Below, one piece after another: positions 34,949 through 44,752 of a stretch of DNA of 64,000 nucleotides (positions within the stretch are counted from its first letter, which is position 1; every line of letters begins with the position of its first letter). The notes under the pieces were generated by a model, which was not told where the DNA came from, did not search any database, and saw only the letters and a program-made list of their open reading frames with translations. The position numbers and the translations under genes are program-made. Origin of the DNA: Zobellia barbeyronii (GTDB taxonomy: Bacteria > Bacteroidota > Bacteroidia > Flavobacteriales > Flavobacteriaceae); NCBI RefSeq assembly GCF_018603515.1, contig NZ_JACATN010000002.1:744001-808000 (forward strand). The letters are read 5' to 3'.

Positions 34949-36796
34949 ATGAACAAAACTATAAACATTAATCTAGCAAATATGCTCTTCCACATGGATG
35001 AAGATGCATATAACAAAATGCAGCGCTATTTGGAGTCCGTGAAGCGCTCTTTTGCCAACACACCGGGTAGTGATGAAATACTGGCGGATATTGAGGCACG
35101 AATAGCAGAACTGTTTCATGAAAAGCTTGATAACGAGCGACAGGTTATTACCCAAAAACAGGTAGACGAGGTCATAGCCATCATGGGACAGCCAGAAGAT
35201 TATATGGTGGATGAAGATATTTTTGAGGATGAGCCTAATACAGGTAGAACAAATTCTGAGCAAAGAAAATCTAAAAAACTGTACCGAGATACGGAGCAGA
35301 AATATGTAGCGGGTGTTTCTTCTGGTTTAGCGCATTACTTTAATATAGACCCACTTTGGGTACGCTTAATATGGGTGCTTTTAACAATTGGTTCTTCGGG
35401 TGGTTTTATTTTGATTTATGGCTTACTGTGGTTATTGATTCCCGAGGCTGTTACTACTTCGCAAAAATTAGATATGCGGGGGGAGGACATCAACATCAGC
35501 AATATAGAACGTAAGGTCAAGGAAGGCTTTGATGATGTTGCCCAAAAAATTAAAAGCGTTGATTATGAAGATGTAGGTAATAAAGTAAAAAGCGGAGGTA
35601 AGTCTTTTTTTGATACCCTAGGAGATATTATCATGTTCTTCTTTAAAGTCTTTGGAAAGTTCATTGGCGTGCTCTTAATCATTATTGGTGCTTCTACTAT
35701 TATAGGTCTTTTTATAGGCATGATAACCGTAGGTATTTCAGATATGGTTCAGATACCTGGTCTTAAAATGTATAATCTAGTAGATGCAAGTAACATGCCC
35801 ATTTGGTTGGTATCCATACTGGGTTTCTTTGCCATAGGTATTCCATTTTTCTTCCTTCTATATTTAGGTTTGAAAATCTTGGTGAACAACTTAAAGTCTA
35901 TTGGTAACATTGCAAAGTTCTCGTTATTGGGCCTTTGGTTATTATCTATTATAATGCTGATTGTCTTTGGAATAAAACAAGCTGCAGCGCGTGCATATTC
36001 AGATACTGCTCAAGTTACTGAAGACCTCTATTTTAGAGATGTTAAGGACACCTTAGAAATTAGAGTAGTTGCATATGATACCAGGTTTAGAAATAAAAGA
36101 AAAGTTGAATTAGACGGACTTACCATTACCCGTAATGAAGCTGGTGAAGAGGTTATGGTTCTAGACGATGTTAGCTTTTATATTGAGCGCTCAAGAGACT
36201 CGATTGCCAAAATAGAAATCGTTAAAGAATCTGATGGTTCGTCTTTTGAGAAAGCCGAAGAATTGGCCGAGAAAATTAACTATGAATACAAAATTGAAGG
36301 CAACACATTATTGCTAGAAGATTTCTTGACCACCTCTCGTGAGAATAAAATCATGAACCAAGAGATAAGAGTTAATCTATTCATTCCTGCAGGTGCTATT
36401 TTAAAATATAGTAAAGATAGTGGCTTTAGCTGTTGGAGATTTCATGCCAAAAATGATAGAGACCTAGATGGCTGCGAAGTTAAAGACGAAGTATGGAAAA
36501 TGGGTGCTGATGGCGAATTAAAATGCCAAGATTGTCCTGAGATTATTGAAGAGGATGATAATGATGACGATAACAACGGGAGGAATAAAATTAGAATAGA
36601 TGAAAACGGAATTGATATTGATATTCAAGAAGACGGTGAATCAATAAAAATGAAAATAGGTAAAGACGGCGTTCATATAAATTCTAATGAAGATGATACT
36701 GATGGTCAGAACAGGATAAATATAGACGAAAATGGCATTGATATAGATATTGATGATAACCGTTCAGAACCAAATGACACCAATTATAAAACCTGA
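34949..36796 (+). CDS. PspC-domain envelope-stress protein with acidic repeat tail
   Basis: 615 aa. The N-terminal cytoplasmic part (1-95) starts INLANMLFHMDEDAYNKMQR. A PspC domain (108-168) has KLYRDTEQKYVAGVSSGLAH and a long hydrophobic helix pair. Further transmembrane helices fall between about 230 and 350. A large periplasmic or cytoplasmic beta-rich region (about 360-500) contains a Cys-rich patch (SCWRFHAKN, LKCQDCPE). The tail (about 520-615) repeats IRIDENGIDIDIQ / INIDENGIDIDID around acidic Asn/Asp runs. PspC proteins sense membrane damage; the accessory domains are specific to Bacteroidota. Middle gene of the PadR operon. Confidence 0.88.
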   Translation: MNKTININLANMLFHMDEDAYNKMQRYLESVKRSFANTPGSDEILADIEARIAELFHEKLDNERQVITQKQVDEVIAIMGQPEDYMVDEDIFEDEPNTGRTNSEQRKSKKLYRDTEQKYVAGVSSGLAHYFNIDPLWVRLIWVLLTIGSSGGFILIYGLLWLLIPEAVTTSQKLDMRGEDINISNIERKVKEGFDDVAQKIKSVDYEDVGNKVKSGGKSFFDTLGDIIMFFFKVFGKFIGVLLIIIGASTIIGLFIGMITVGISDMVQIPGLKMYNLVDASNMPIWLVSILGFFAIGIPFFFLLYLGLKILVNNLKSIGNIAKFSLLGLWLLSIIMLIVFGIKQAAARAYSDTAQVTEDLYFRDVKDTLEIRVVAYDTRFRNKRKVELDGLTITRNEAGEEVMVLDDVSFYIERSRDSIAKIEIVKESDGSSFEKAEELAEKINYEYKIEGNTLLLEDFLTTSRENKIMNQEIRVNLFIPAGAILKYSKDSGFSCWRFHAKNDRDLDGCEVKDEVWKMGADGELKCQDCPEIIEEDDNDDDNNGRNKIRIDENGIDIDIQEDGESIKMKIGKDGVHINSNEDDTDGQNRINIDENGIDIDIDDNRSEPNDTNYKT

Positions 36797-36914
36797 TTTT
36801 ATTAAAGTTTAGCCAGTGTAATCAATTCAGTATCAAAATATGACGTTTGAGTCTGAAAATCTGGTAAAGACGCAACCAATAGTTCAATTTTACATCAATC
36901 TTAAAACAACAATC

Positions 36915-37646
36915 ATGACAACTTTAATTCGTATTGCAATTGCATTTCTAGTAGCACTGTTTTTATCTTCCTGTGGTTTTGACGTCAACATTGGCGACTT
37001 TGGCTCCGGTGAAAAAGGTAACGGAACCGTAGTAACGGACGATAGAACAATAACAGATGAGTTTACAAAAGTATCTGCATCAGAAGGTCTTACAGTGTAT
37101 ATAACTCAGGCTAATGAATTTAATATAAAAGTAGAGGCAGATGAAAACATAATTGACCTCATTGCTACGGATATTAAGAACGGAAAACTACGTATTCACG
37201 CTAAGCAAAATATTGGCAGAGCTACCAAAAAAGTTTACGTTTCACTTCCTGTGGTTTCCAACTTAAGCGCATCAAGCGGATCACAACTGCATGTTGAAAA
37301 TACTATTGAAAGTGATGACTTAGAGATAGATGGCAGTAGCGGTGCTCAAATAGATGTTGAAGTAGTTGCGGATGTTCTTGAAATAGACGCCAGTAGTGGT
37401 GCTAGTCTTACTATATCTGGTAAAACCAATCGTGCAGATGTAGATGTAAGCAGCGGTGGTAATATCAATGCAAAAACGCTTTTAACCAAAACCTGCACAG
37501 CAGATGCCAGTAGTGGTGGAAATATGAAAATTCAAGTTTCCGAAACCCTCGTGGCAGACGCCAGTAGTGGCGGTAACGTTGCCTATACCGGTAATGCTAA
37601 TGTGAAAACTAAAAAATCTGTTTCGGGTAGCGTACACAAATATTAA
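36915..37646 (+). CDS. DUF2807 (head-GIN) beta-helix lipoprotein
   Basis: 243 aa from ATG 36915, chosen because MTTLIRIAIAFLVALFLSSC is a complete lipoprotein signal; the open frame 25 codons upstream adds non-signal residues. A DUF2807 domain follows (EFTKVSASEGLTVYITQANE ... VSLPVVSNLSASSGSQL) and then a parallel beta-helix of turns each marked by SSG(G/A): GSSGAQID, DASSGASLT, DVSSGGNIN, DASSGGNMK, DASSGGNVA. It is a probable surface or periplasmic structure. Last gene of the PadR-PspC operon; ends at a hairpin terminator. Confidence 0.88.
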   Translation: MTTLIRIAIAFLVALFLSSCGFDVNIGDFGSGEKGNGTVVTDDRTITDEFTKVSASEGLTVYITQANEFNIKVEADENIIDLIATDIKNGKLRIHAKQNIGRATKKVYVSLPVVSNLSASSGSQLHVENTIESDDLEIDGSSGAQIDVEVVADVLEIDASSGASLTISGKTNRADVDVSSGGNINAKTLLTKTCTADASSGGNMKIQVSETLVADASSGGNVAYTGNANVKTKKSVSGSVHKY

Positions 37647-37672
37647 AATCAAAAAACGAACAATCCTAAATG

Positions 37673-37704
37673 CAAGCTGTCGAATTTTCGGCAGCTTGTT
37701 TTTG
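37673..37704 (+). terminator. Terminator of the PadR-PspC-DUF2807 operon
   Basis: Stem CAAGCTG / CAGCTTG extended by a TCGAA / TTCGG mismatched pairing, then TTTTTGG. It lies 27 bp after the DUF2807 stop. Confidence 0.7.
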
Positions 37705-37808
37705 GTTTAAGTAGGTAGAAATGTTAATCTTTTCTGCTTTCCGAAAAAAAGCTCAGAGAAGAGTGCAAACCCTTTTTCTCTTTTTATATTAGTGGAAACA
37801 ATTGGAAC

Positions 37809-38819
37809 ATGCAGTTAGATTTAAAAAAATACGTTTTAGCCTTAAAACATACCTTTAGTATCTCCCGTGAATCTCACGATTTTCAAAACACTTTAATCGT
37901 TAGTCTTTCTTTAGAGGGAAAGACTGGTTATGGAGAAACGACCTCTAACCCTTACTACAATATTACCGTAGAAAGTATGATGGCAGAAATTGAAACCATC
38001 AGAAAAGAAATAGAAGCCTTTCACATAGATCATCCTGAAAATTTTCATGCTTTTTTGACAAGTAAAAAGCTGTCTAATTTTGCTATCTGTGCATTAGATC
38101 TTGCTGCTTGGGACCTTTTTGGTAAACTGCAAGGAAAGCCACTTTATAATATTTGGGGAACAGGAAACACCTCCTATCCAATAACAAATTATACTATAGG
38201 TATTGCACCCGTTGAAAAAATGGTGGAGAAAATGAAAGAAATGCCGTGGCCTATTTACAAAATAAAATTAGGTACGGATGATGATGTTGCTATTGTTAGA
38301 GCTTTACGCGAACATACCGATGCTATTTTTAGAATAGATGCCAACTGCGCATGGTCTGCAAGTGAAACCATTGCAAACGCCCCATTATTAAAAGACTTAG
38401 GCGTAGAGTTTCTTGAGCAACCTTTAAAAGCCGATGATTGGGAAGGCATGGAAAAAGTTATGCACCACAGTGTGCTGCCTGTTATTGCAGATGAAAGTTG
38501 CATTGTAGAAAGTGATGTTCAAAAATGTGCGCTTCACTATTCTGGTATTAATATAAAATTGACCAAATGTGGAGGTATTACCCCTGCCCTACGCATGATA
38601 GCCGAGGCAAAAGAAATGGGAATTAAAGTAATGATCGGTTGTATGACAGAATCTACCGTAGGTATTTCTGCCATAGCCCAATTAGTTCCACAACTGGACT
38701 ATGTGGATATGGACGGACCGTTATTACTTAAAGGTGATATTGCCGATGGCGTAAAAATATTGCCAGACGGAAAACTCGTTTTTTCAGAACTGAATGGAAC
38801 AGGAGTTACTTTAAGATAA
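37809..38819 (+). CDS. Enolase-superfamily dipeptide (L-Ala-D/L-Glu) epimerase
   Basis: 336 aa. Muconate-lactonising subgroup residues: the catalytic Lys in IYKIKLGTDDD, metal ligands in RIDANCAWS (Asp), LEQPLKADDW (Glu) and VIADESCIV (Asp), the second Lys in INIKLTKCGG, and the dipeptide-recognition VDMDGPLLL. These last two segments are diagnostic of L-Ala-D/L-Glu epimerases, which recycle murein peptides; other L,L-dipeptides are possible. The stop overlaps the next start (TAATG), so it is coupled to the PLP enzyme. Confidence 0.9.
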   Translation: MQLDLKKYVLALKHTFSISRESHDFQNTLIVSLSLEGKTGYGETTSNPYYNITVESMMAEIETIRKEIEAFHIDHPENFHAFLTSKKLSNFAICALDLAAWDLFGKLQGKPLYNIWGTGNTSYPITNYTIGIAPVEKMVEKMKEMPWPIYKIKLGTDDDVAIVRALREHTDAIFRIDANCAWSASETIANAPLLKDLGVEFLEQPLKADDWEGMEKVMHHSVLPVIADESCIVESDVQKCALHYSGINIKLTKCGGITPALRMIAEAKEMGIKVMIGCMTESTVGISAIAQLVPQLDYVDMDGPLLLKGDIADGVKILPDGKLVFSELNGTGVTLR

Positions 38820-39862
38820 TGAACCATTATATTGACACATTTCCGGGAAGAAAGATTACTCTAAAGGGAGTTTCTCACCTTTATTTTGGAGGTACTTCGT
38901 ATTTAGGTCTCCAAACCGATGGTGATTTTCAGAAATTATTCATTAGTAATATTAAGAAATATGGAACCAATTACGGAGCCTCAAGAAAATCTAATATTCG
39001 CCTGTCTGTCTTTGATGAAGCTGAAACGTATTTAGCTAAAATCGTGGGCAGTGAGGCTTGTATCTCTTTATCATCTGGGTACTTGGCTGGTCAGTTTTTG
39101 GCACAAGTACTCAACACCAAAGAACATCAGTTCTTTTATGCACCCAATACACATTCTGCGCTTTATCAATCTAAAATAAAATCGTATACCACTTTTGCTA
39201 CATTAAATATTGCCGTTCGCGAGCATTTAGAATCCAATAAATCTACACCTGTTGTTTTTTTAGATAGTATAGATTTCTCCGGCTGCAATTATCCTGATTT
39301 TGAAGCTTTAAAAATTCTCCCGCTAGAGGATATTATTTTGGTTGTAGATGATTCTCACGGATTGGGTATTGTTGGTAAAAAGGGAGGAGGGGTTTATTCT
39401 ATTTTAGCTAAGCTGAAAATAAAAGAACTTATTGTATGTGGATCATTGGGCAAGGGTTTCGGTATTCAGGCGGGTGCTGTTTTTGGTACAAAAGAGCGTA
39501 TTCATTTTCTAACTGAAACTTCATTTTTTGGAGGTTCTAGCCCAGCAACACCAGCAGCCATGGCAACGCTTGTAGAAGCAGATGCCATTTATGAACTTAA
39601 AAGAAAACGACTGCAGCGTAATATGGATTTGTTTTTTGGCAATCTTAAAAAACGAAAAACATTTCATTTTATGAAAGGCCATCCGGCCTATACGTTTTCT
39701 GATGAGCAGTTAACCGAGTATCTTGAAGCAAACCGTATTATTGTAACCAGCTTTCCCTATCCTGATAAAAGTTCTCCGCTTATGAGTAGAATTGTATTGA
39801 GTGCAGCGCATAAAAAAAAGGATATTGAGCACGTTTTACATTGCATCAATATCCTTCCTTAA
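38819..39862 (+). CDS. Alpha-oxoamine-synthase-like PLP-dependent aminotransferase
   Basis: 347 aa, fold-type I. YFGGTSYLGLQ near the N-terminus, VVDDSHGLGIVGKKGGG (PLP-pyridine Asp/His region) and GSLGKGFGIQAGAVFG with the Schiff-base Lys match the AONS/KBL family, where DEAHS.G..G and T.SKA.G..GG are usual. It is shorter than BioF or KBL (about 385-400 aa), mostly at the N-terminus, and the lysine motif differs, so the acyl-CoA partner may differ or be lost. Coupling to a dipeptide epimerase points to amino-acid or murein-peptide catabolism rather than biotin synthesis; that is inference. Confidence 0.78.
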   Translation: MNHYIDTFPGRKITLKGVSHLYFGGTSYLGLQTDGDFQKLFISNIKKYGTNYGASRKSNIRLSVFDEAETYLAKIVGSEACISLSSGYLAGQFLAQVLNTKEHQFFYAPNTHSALYQSKIKSYTTFATLNIAVREHLESNKSTPVVFLDSIDFSGCNYPDFEALKILPLEDIILVVDDSHGLGIVGKKGGGVYSILAKLKIKELIVCGSLGKGFGIQAGAVFGTKERIHFLTETSFFGGSSPATPAAMATLVEADAIYELKRKRLQRNMDLFFGNLKKRKTFHFMKGHPAYTFSDEQLTEYLEANRIIVTSFPYPDKSSPLMSRIVLSAAHKKKDIEHVLHCINILP

Positions 39863-39879
39863 AAGACTTTTATAAGTTC

Positions 39880-41388
39880 TTAGTCTCTATCCCACCAAAC
39901 TGGGTCACCAATTCCTTTGGTTACAGCTTCTACCTGTTCTCCGTTTCTGGTTTGTTCAGAAGTTGGGTACTGAGCTCTCCTAACCCATTGTCCATTTAAA
40001 ACTTCATTATGACCAACGGGCAGTTCCAATCCTATAAATACATTAGGATCAAAATCATATCTTCTTAAATCTACAAACGATTCCGGGTTTAGAAAAGTGG
40101 CAATAAACTTCTCTCTCATAACCAAGGCCATCGTTAAATTATCTGCTCCCACGGCAATTGAAGCATCACTTAAGTAAGCCGCTTTATCTGCTGGAGTAAC
40201 GCCAAGCTTATCCATGTTTGCTCCTATTCCTTCTAGATATGCATTGTAAGCATCTGCAGAAGTACCAACCGATGTGGCATCTCCTCCATTTTGGAGAAAT
40301 AATGCTTCGGCCTCCATAAACTTTAACTCGGAATAACTGCCCATGATTATAGGAGCACTCTGGGAAGAATAAAAATTATCAGCTCCTAAATCTGTATTAG
40401 CGCTTATATTATCATCATCTTCAGTTGCTGCTAATTCATAACTACCGGCACCACCATTTAGACCTCCAAGATATTCTATATCGTCTTCGCCTATTGTGGT
40501 AATTAAAGGTAAACGTGGATCCAATTCTATAGAAGCAAACGGAATAGATGTGCCATTCATAAGGCTTACCAATTGATCAGATAATAATACAGAAAAGTTA
40601 CCCGTATTATTAGGAAGTACTACTCCTGAGTTCCATGGATTAAAATTTCTTTCGTTGTACACCAATTGAAAATCATCTTCATTACTTGAAAAGCTATTGG
40701 ATACACTACTCAATACACCTTCAATAGCTACATTTTGGTCAACCTCCGAAAGGTGTAACGCATACTTTGCTTTTAGAAAATAAGCTGCTTTAATCCATTT
40801 TGTAATATCACCTCCATAGATTAAATCATCTTCACCAATGGAGAATCCTGAACTATCTGCGCCTTCCAAAAAGGTAATTCCCTCATTCAATAAAGCATTT
40901 ATCTGCCCATAAACACTCTCTTGTGAATCATATGATGGTCTAAAATTTGCTTCGCCTTCTAGGGCAGTTGAAAAAGGAACATCTCCCCATTGATCTGTAG
41001 CAAGTCCCAAATTAAATGCTTGTAAAATTTTTGCCACACCTATATAATGACCGGCTTCATTACTCTCTGCAATAGTAACTACTTGATCTAAATCTGCTAA
41101 GGCTTGTAAATAGATATTACTCCACCCCCCAGTTATCTGAACTTCTTCCTGAGTATCTGCACCAGGCTCAAAATAAGAAGCCAAATGTTGTGAGTATTGA
41201 CAGATGCTTAAAGCAATACTATAATGTGCGGAAGAAGAATTATAAATTGCCGTTGGCAAAAGATCTGCTTCTGTGACATTTTCAGGAAGCTCTTTATTAG
41301 GGTCGACATTATCGCCCAAATAATCATCGCAACTTACCAAAAGGCTAGTCGCTACCGTAATTGAAAAAATATATTTTAAAACTTTCAT
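39880..41388 (-). CDS. SusD/RagB-family nutrient-binding lipoprotein (pair 1)
   Basis: 502 aa. Lipoprotein signal ending LLVSCDDYLGDNVDPNKELP, then the all-helical SusD fold (SusD-like_2 type, with NPWNSGVVLPNN and YAGDITKWIKAAYFLKAKYAL-like TPR region). It sits on the cell surface as the lid of the SusC barrel and binds the oligomer or peptide being imported. 4 bp downstream of its susC. No hydrolase or regulator accompanies this pair, so the substrate is open; the dipeptide-epimerase operon next door is on the other strand. Confidence 0.92.
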   Translation of the reverse strand: MKVLKYIFSITVATSLLVSCDDYLGDNVDPNKELPENVTEADLLPTAIYNSSSAHYSIALSICQYSQHLASYFEPGADTQEEVQITGGWSNIYLQALADLDQVVTIAESNEAGHYIGVAKILQAFNLGLATDQWGDVPFSTALEGEANFRPSYDSQESVYGQINALLNEGITFLEGADSSGFSIGEDDLIYGGDITKWIKAAYFLKAKYALHLSEVDQNVAIEGVLSSVSNSFSSNEDDFQLVYNERNFNPWNSGVVLPNNTGNFSVLLSDQLVSLMNGTSIPFASIELDPRLPLITTIGEDDIEYLGGLNGGAGSYELAATEDDDNISANTDLGADNFYSSQSAPIIMGSYSELKFMEAEALFLQNGGDATSVGTSADAYNAYLEGIGANMDKLGVTPADKAAYLSDASIAVGADNLTMALVMREKFIATFLNPESFVDLRRYDFDPNVFIGLELPVGHNEVLNGQWVRRAQYPTSEQTRNGEQVEAVTKGIGDPVWWDRD

Positions 41389-41392
41389 CTTT

Positions 41393-44300
41393 CTAGAAAT
41401 TAAGGTTTAGACCAAATATGAACGACTTTGTGTTAGGTATGTTTAGACCGGTAAAACCGTAGGCGTTTGTACCTGCACTAAACTGGCTACCTTCTGGATC
41501 ATACCCTCTAAATGGCGTATCTAACCATAGGTTGGTTCCTGTAAAACTGAAACCCATAGTCGTAAATGGGGTGTTCTTTATGAGTTTGGTAGGAAGGTCA
41601 TAGGATAAAGTAACGTTTCTCAATCTCCACCACGATGCATCTTGAACTAAGATTTCAGAAGCACGATTGTAAACTGCAGAATTTCTGTAGTAGTTCTCAT
41701 CAATAAAAACAGGAATATTATTTGGAGATCCATTTGCTAAAACACCATCTAAAACAGTTGTAGCATCTCTGAACTCAGTAATTTGTAACACGCCATTTCT
41801 AATACCATTTCGTTGGCCAGAATCATACAATTCACCGCCTTCTTTTCTCTCTATTAAAAATGACAATGCTAACCCTTTATATTTTAGCGTACTACTTATA
41901 CTACCTAACCAGTCCGGCAACGCACTACCTACTTTTACCCTGTCCGAAGGATTATTAGCAACAATAGATGGAAAACCATCTTCACCTATTAGTCTACTGC
42001 CATTTTCGTGTTTCTCCCATACATAACCAAAAAGGTCACCAGGTGCACCACCTACTTCTAGTTTAGAGATAACTCCAGGAAAACCACTATCTGCAAAAAT
42101 AATCTCATCTACACCGTTTGGTAACGAAATAACTTCTGCGTCTACTTTAGACCAGTTTAATGTAACGTCCCATTTAAAATTATCTGTTTTAATAGGTACA
42201 ATGTTAACCAATGCCTCGAGGCCTCTATTCTCTATTTCTCCAGCATTTAGAACAAACGTATCATACCCTGAAGATTGTGCAACCGGAACAGGTAGAATCT
42301 GATCTTTACTATTCTGCTTATAATACGTGAAATCAATTCCAAAACGATTATTGAAAAACTTAAATTCCCCACCAAATTCTACCGAAGCAGTTCTTTCGGG
42401 TTTTAAAGTACTTGATCCACCAGAACTATCTCTAGAAAGACCGTCTACAGTTCCGAACGGGAAATTAGATGGTTGGTCATAATAAATACCTACATAGGCA
42501 GATGCATCCTTACCAACCTCAGCATACGATGCTCTAAACTTAGCAAAAGTTAAGAAATCTGGTAAGCTACCGGCATCTTGAAGTGTCTGCGAAAGAACAT
42601 AACTTAAGTTAAAAGACGGGTAGAAGAAACTTCTATTTTCTTTTGGTAAAGTAGATGACCAATCGTTTCTACCAGTTACGTTCAAGAACAAAGTATTCTT
42701 ATACTCTAATCTAAAGTCTCCAAAAAGACCAACAACTTTACGTTCTGCTCCACCTATATCTTCAAAAAAGTTATTGGCTTGACCAAACGCTGTCATATTA
42801 TCTGGGTCAAGACCTTCAGCTCTCGTGGTCAATCTTCTGCTTTTAGTGTTAGATACTTGATTACCTACCAATAAGGAACCAGATAAATCTTCACTAAAGT
42901 CCTTTGAAAGTGTTACAAATAAATTAGATGTTAATTCATTGTAATTTAAACCTTCATCTACAATAAAACCATTGGTTGCGGAACCAGGATCAATATCTGG
43001 CGGCACAAATCTAAGTCTTGAATCATGGTAATTATCTACACCCAATTGGTATTGTACCTGAGCCCAATCATTAAACTTATAATTGAATTTAGTGTTTGCT
43101 AAAATTCTATTTACTTTACTATCTAAATAACTTACTTCGGCAAAATAACGTGGGTTATCCACTACTCCCGCTGTATAGTTTTTTTCATCTCCATTTGGCA
43201 AAACATAATCGTTTATATCTATAGTTGGCGACCAATACGATAGCGAACTCATAACCGACTTATCTCCACCATTTGGTAATCTACCATCAGAAACGATGTA
43301 GGATAGAGAAGGTTCTACTGTAAATTTATCAGTAATGTTAATTGAACCTGATAGCTTTAAAGAAGTTCTATCAAAATACGTGTTCGGCACTAAACCTTCA
43401 TCATCGGAACGAGAAACAGAACCAAAATAAGTATAGTTTTCTCCACCACCACTTACGTTCAAAGAATTGTTCGTTGTAAATGCTCTATTGAAAAAGTTCT
43501 TGAAATTATCATAGTTCTTATCATTTGGACCGTATTCTGGGCCTAACGTCCAGAAACCAAAACTATTCCCGTCTGCAAAGTCATAACCGTCTGGAGCATT
43601 ATTATTAGAAGTTGAAATAATTTCACCTCCTCTACCTTCTCTCCATTTGGTTTGAACATCAGGAGTTTTATTTACTTCTTGCCAACCTATGCTAGTTCTA
43701 AGGTTAAATTTTGTTTCTCCATTCTTTCCTTTCTTTGTGGTAATAACTATAACACCGTTTGCAGCTCTTACACCATATAATGCGGTTGCAGCAGGACCTT
43801 TAAGAATTGATACACTTTCAATATCGTTAGGGTTTAAATCCGCTCCTCTATTGGTAAAAGAAAATTGCTCTGAGGAAGAAGGAGCATTAGAACCTGTACT
43901 AGGCAAAAGATTACCTGTTGAAGCCTCGTTACTAATAGGTATACCATCTACAACAAATAGCGGTTGGTTGTTTGCCGATGGGTTCAAAGAGGTTATACCT
44001 CTTATTATAATACTAGAACCTGCTCCGGCTGCACCACTACTGGAATTAATATTCACACCGGCCACTTTACCTTGTATCCCACTTAAAACGTCTCCGTTAT
44101 TATCGCGGTTAAGTTCTTCTGAACCAATTTCTTGAATAGCATACCCAACGGAACGCTTTTCTTTCTTTATACCTAATGCAGTTACCACAACCTCGTTTAA
44201 CTGTTGTGCATCTTCTTCTAAAACAACATTAATAGTTTGATCCGCTCCAATTGTGACGGTTTTACTTTTCATACCTATATATGAAAAATTGAGCGCATCA

Positions 44301-44488
44301 CCCTCAGCAGCTGTTATGGTATAATTACCATCAAAGTCTGTGGTAGCACCTTTGTTTGTTCTAGCGACTACAATAGAAACGCCGGGAAGCGGAACATCTT
44401 TTGTGTCGGTTACATTTCCTGAAATTGTTTGCCCAAATGATGTGTACGAGCACAAAAGAGCAAACATTACGAGTGTAATATTCTTCAT
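41393..44488 (-). CDS. SusC/RagA-family TonB-linked outer-membrane receptor (pair 1)
   Basis: 1,031 aa. Signal peptide ending TSFGQ, a carboxypeptidase-like domain (SGNVTDTKDVPLPGVSIVVA), the TonB-box/STN-plug junction (NEVVVTALGIKKEKRSVGYA), plug (AGVNINSSSGAAGAGSSIII) and a C-terminal barrel ending SFIFGLNLNF. Energised by TonB-ExbBD, it imports SusD-bound substrate. Unlike the second SusC, it has an ALGIKKEKR junction. The leader carries a 13-bp motif shared with the other susC and an 11-bp inverted repeat. Confidence 0.94.
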   Translation of the reverse strand: MKNITLVMFALLCSYTSFGQTISGNVTDTKDVPLPGVSIVVARTNKGATTDFDGNYTITAAEGDALNFSYIGMKSKTVTIGADQTINVVLEEDAQQLNEVVVTALGIKKEKRSVGYAIQEIGSEELNRDNNGDVLSGIQGKVAGVNINSSSGAAGAGSSIIIRGITSLNPSANNQPLFVVDGIPISNEASTGNLLPSTGSNAPSSSEQFSFTNRGADLNPNDIESVSILKGPAATALYGVRAANGVIVITTKKGKNGETKFNLRTSIGWQEVNKTPDVQTKWREGRGGEIISTSNNNAPDGYDFADGNSFGFWTLGPEYGPNDKNYDNFKNFFNRAFTTNNSLNVSGGGENYTYFGSVSRSDDEGLVPNTYFDRTSLKLSGSINITDKFTVEPSLSYIVSDGRLPNGGDKSVMSSLSYWSPTIDINDYVLPNGDEKNYTAGVVDNPRYFAEVSYLDSKVNRILANTKFNYKFNDWAQVQYQLGVDNYHDSRLRFVPPDIDPGSATNGFIVDEGLNYNELTSNLFVTLSKDFSEDLSGSLLVGNQVSNTKSRRLTTRAEGLDPDNMTAFGQANNFFEDIGGAERKVVGLFGDFRLEYKNTLFLNVTGRNDWSSTLPKENRSFFYPSFNLSYVLSQTLQDAGSLPDFLTFAKFRASYAEVGKDASAYVGIYYDQPSNFPFGTVDGLSRDSSGGSSTLKPERTASVEFGGEFKFFNNRFGIDFTYYKQNSKDQILPVPVAQSSGYDTFVLNAGEIENRGLEALVNIVPIKTDNFKWDVTLNWSKVDAEVISLPNGVDEIIFADSGFPGVISKLEVGGAPGDLFGYVWEKHENGSRLIGEDGFPSIVANNPSDRVKVGSALPDWLGSISSTLKYKGLALSFLIERKEGGELYDSGQRNGIRNGVLQITEFRDATTVLDGVLANGSPNNIPVFIDENYYRNSAVYNRASEILVQDASWWRLRNVTLSYDLPTKLIKNTPFTTMGFSFTGTNLWLDTPFRGYDPEGSQFSAGTNAYGFTGLNIPNTKSFIFGLNLNF

Positions 44489-44496
44489 GTGTTTGG

Positions 44497-44534
44497 AGTT
44501 AGTTAATTACTAAAATTAGCAAATAATTAACTAA
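44497..44534 (-). promoter_or_regulatory. susC-1 leader: shared motif and inverted repeat
   Basis: The minus strand reads TAATTAACTAACT 8 bp before the ATG, the same 13-mer that lies 6 bp before the second susC. Its core pairs with a perfect 11-bp inverted arm (44499-44509 / 44524-44534, 14-bp spacer), able to form a leader hairpin. Confidence 0.5.
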
Positions 44535-44752
44535 AAACCTTGGTTTGGAGTGCAGAAATCACACATCGGCAAAATACATTCTCCTTATTATTAATATGTC
44601 GATTTTATTCAATTTGAATTTCAAATACCCAATATTGAGGATTTTACCTACACTAAGAATATCATATTATTTTGTTTCAAAAAATACGATATTCATAAAT
44701 TTTGTTGTAACTTATTGGTACAAAACCGCTTATCCACTTAAACAACACTATT

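Noticed and set aside
43689-44135. 148-codon ORF antisense to susC-1
   Set aside because: It lies wholly inside the receptor gene on the opposite strand and its sequence follows the receptor's codon pattern.
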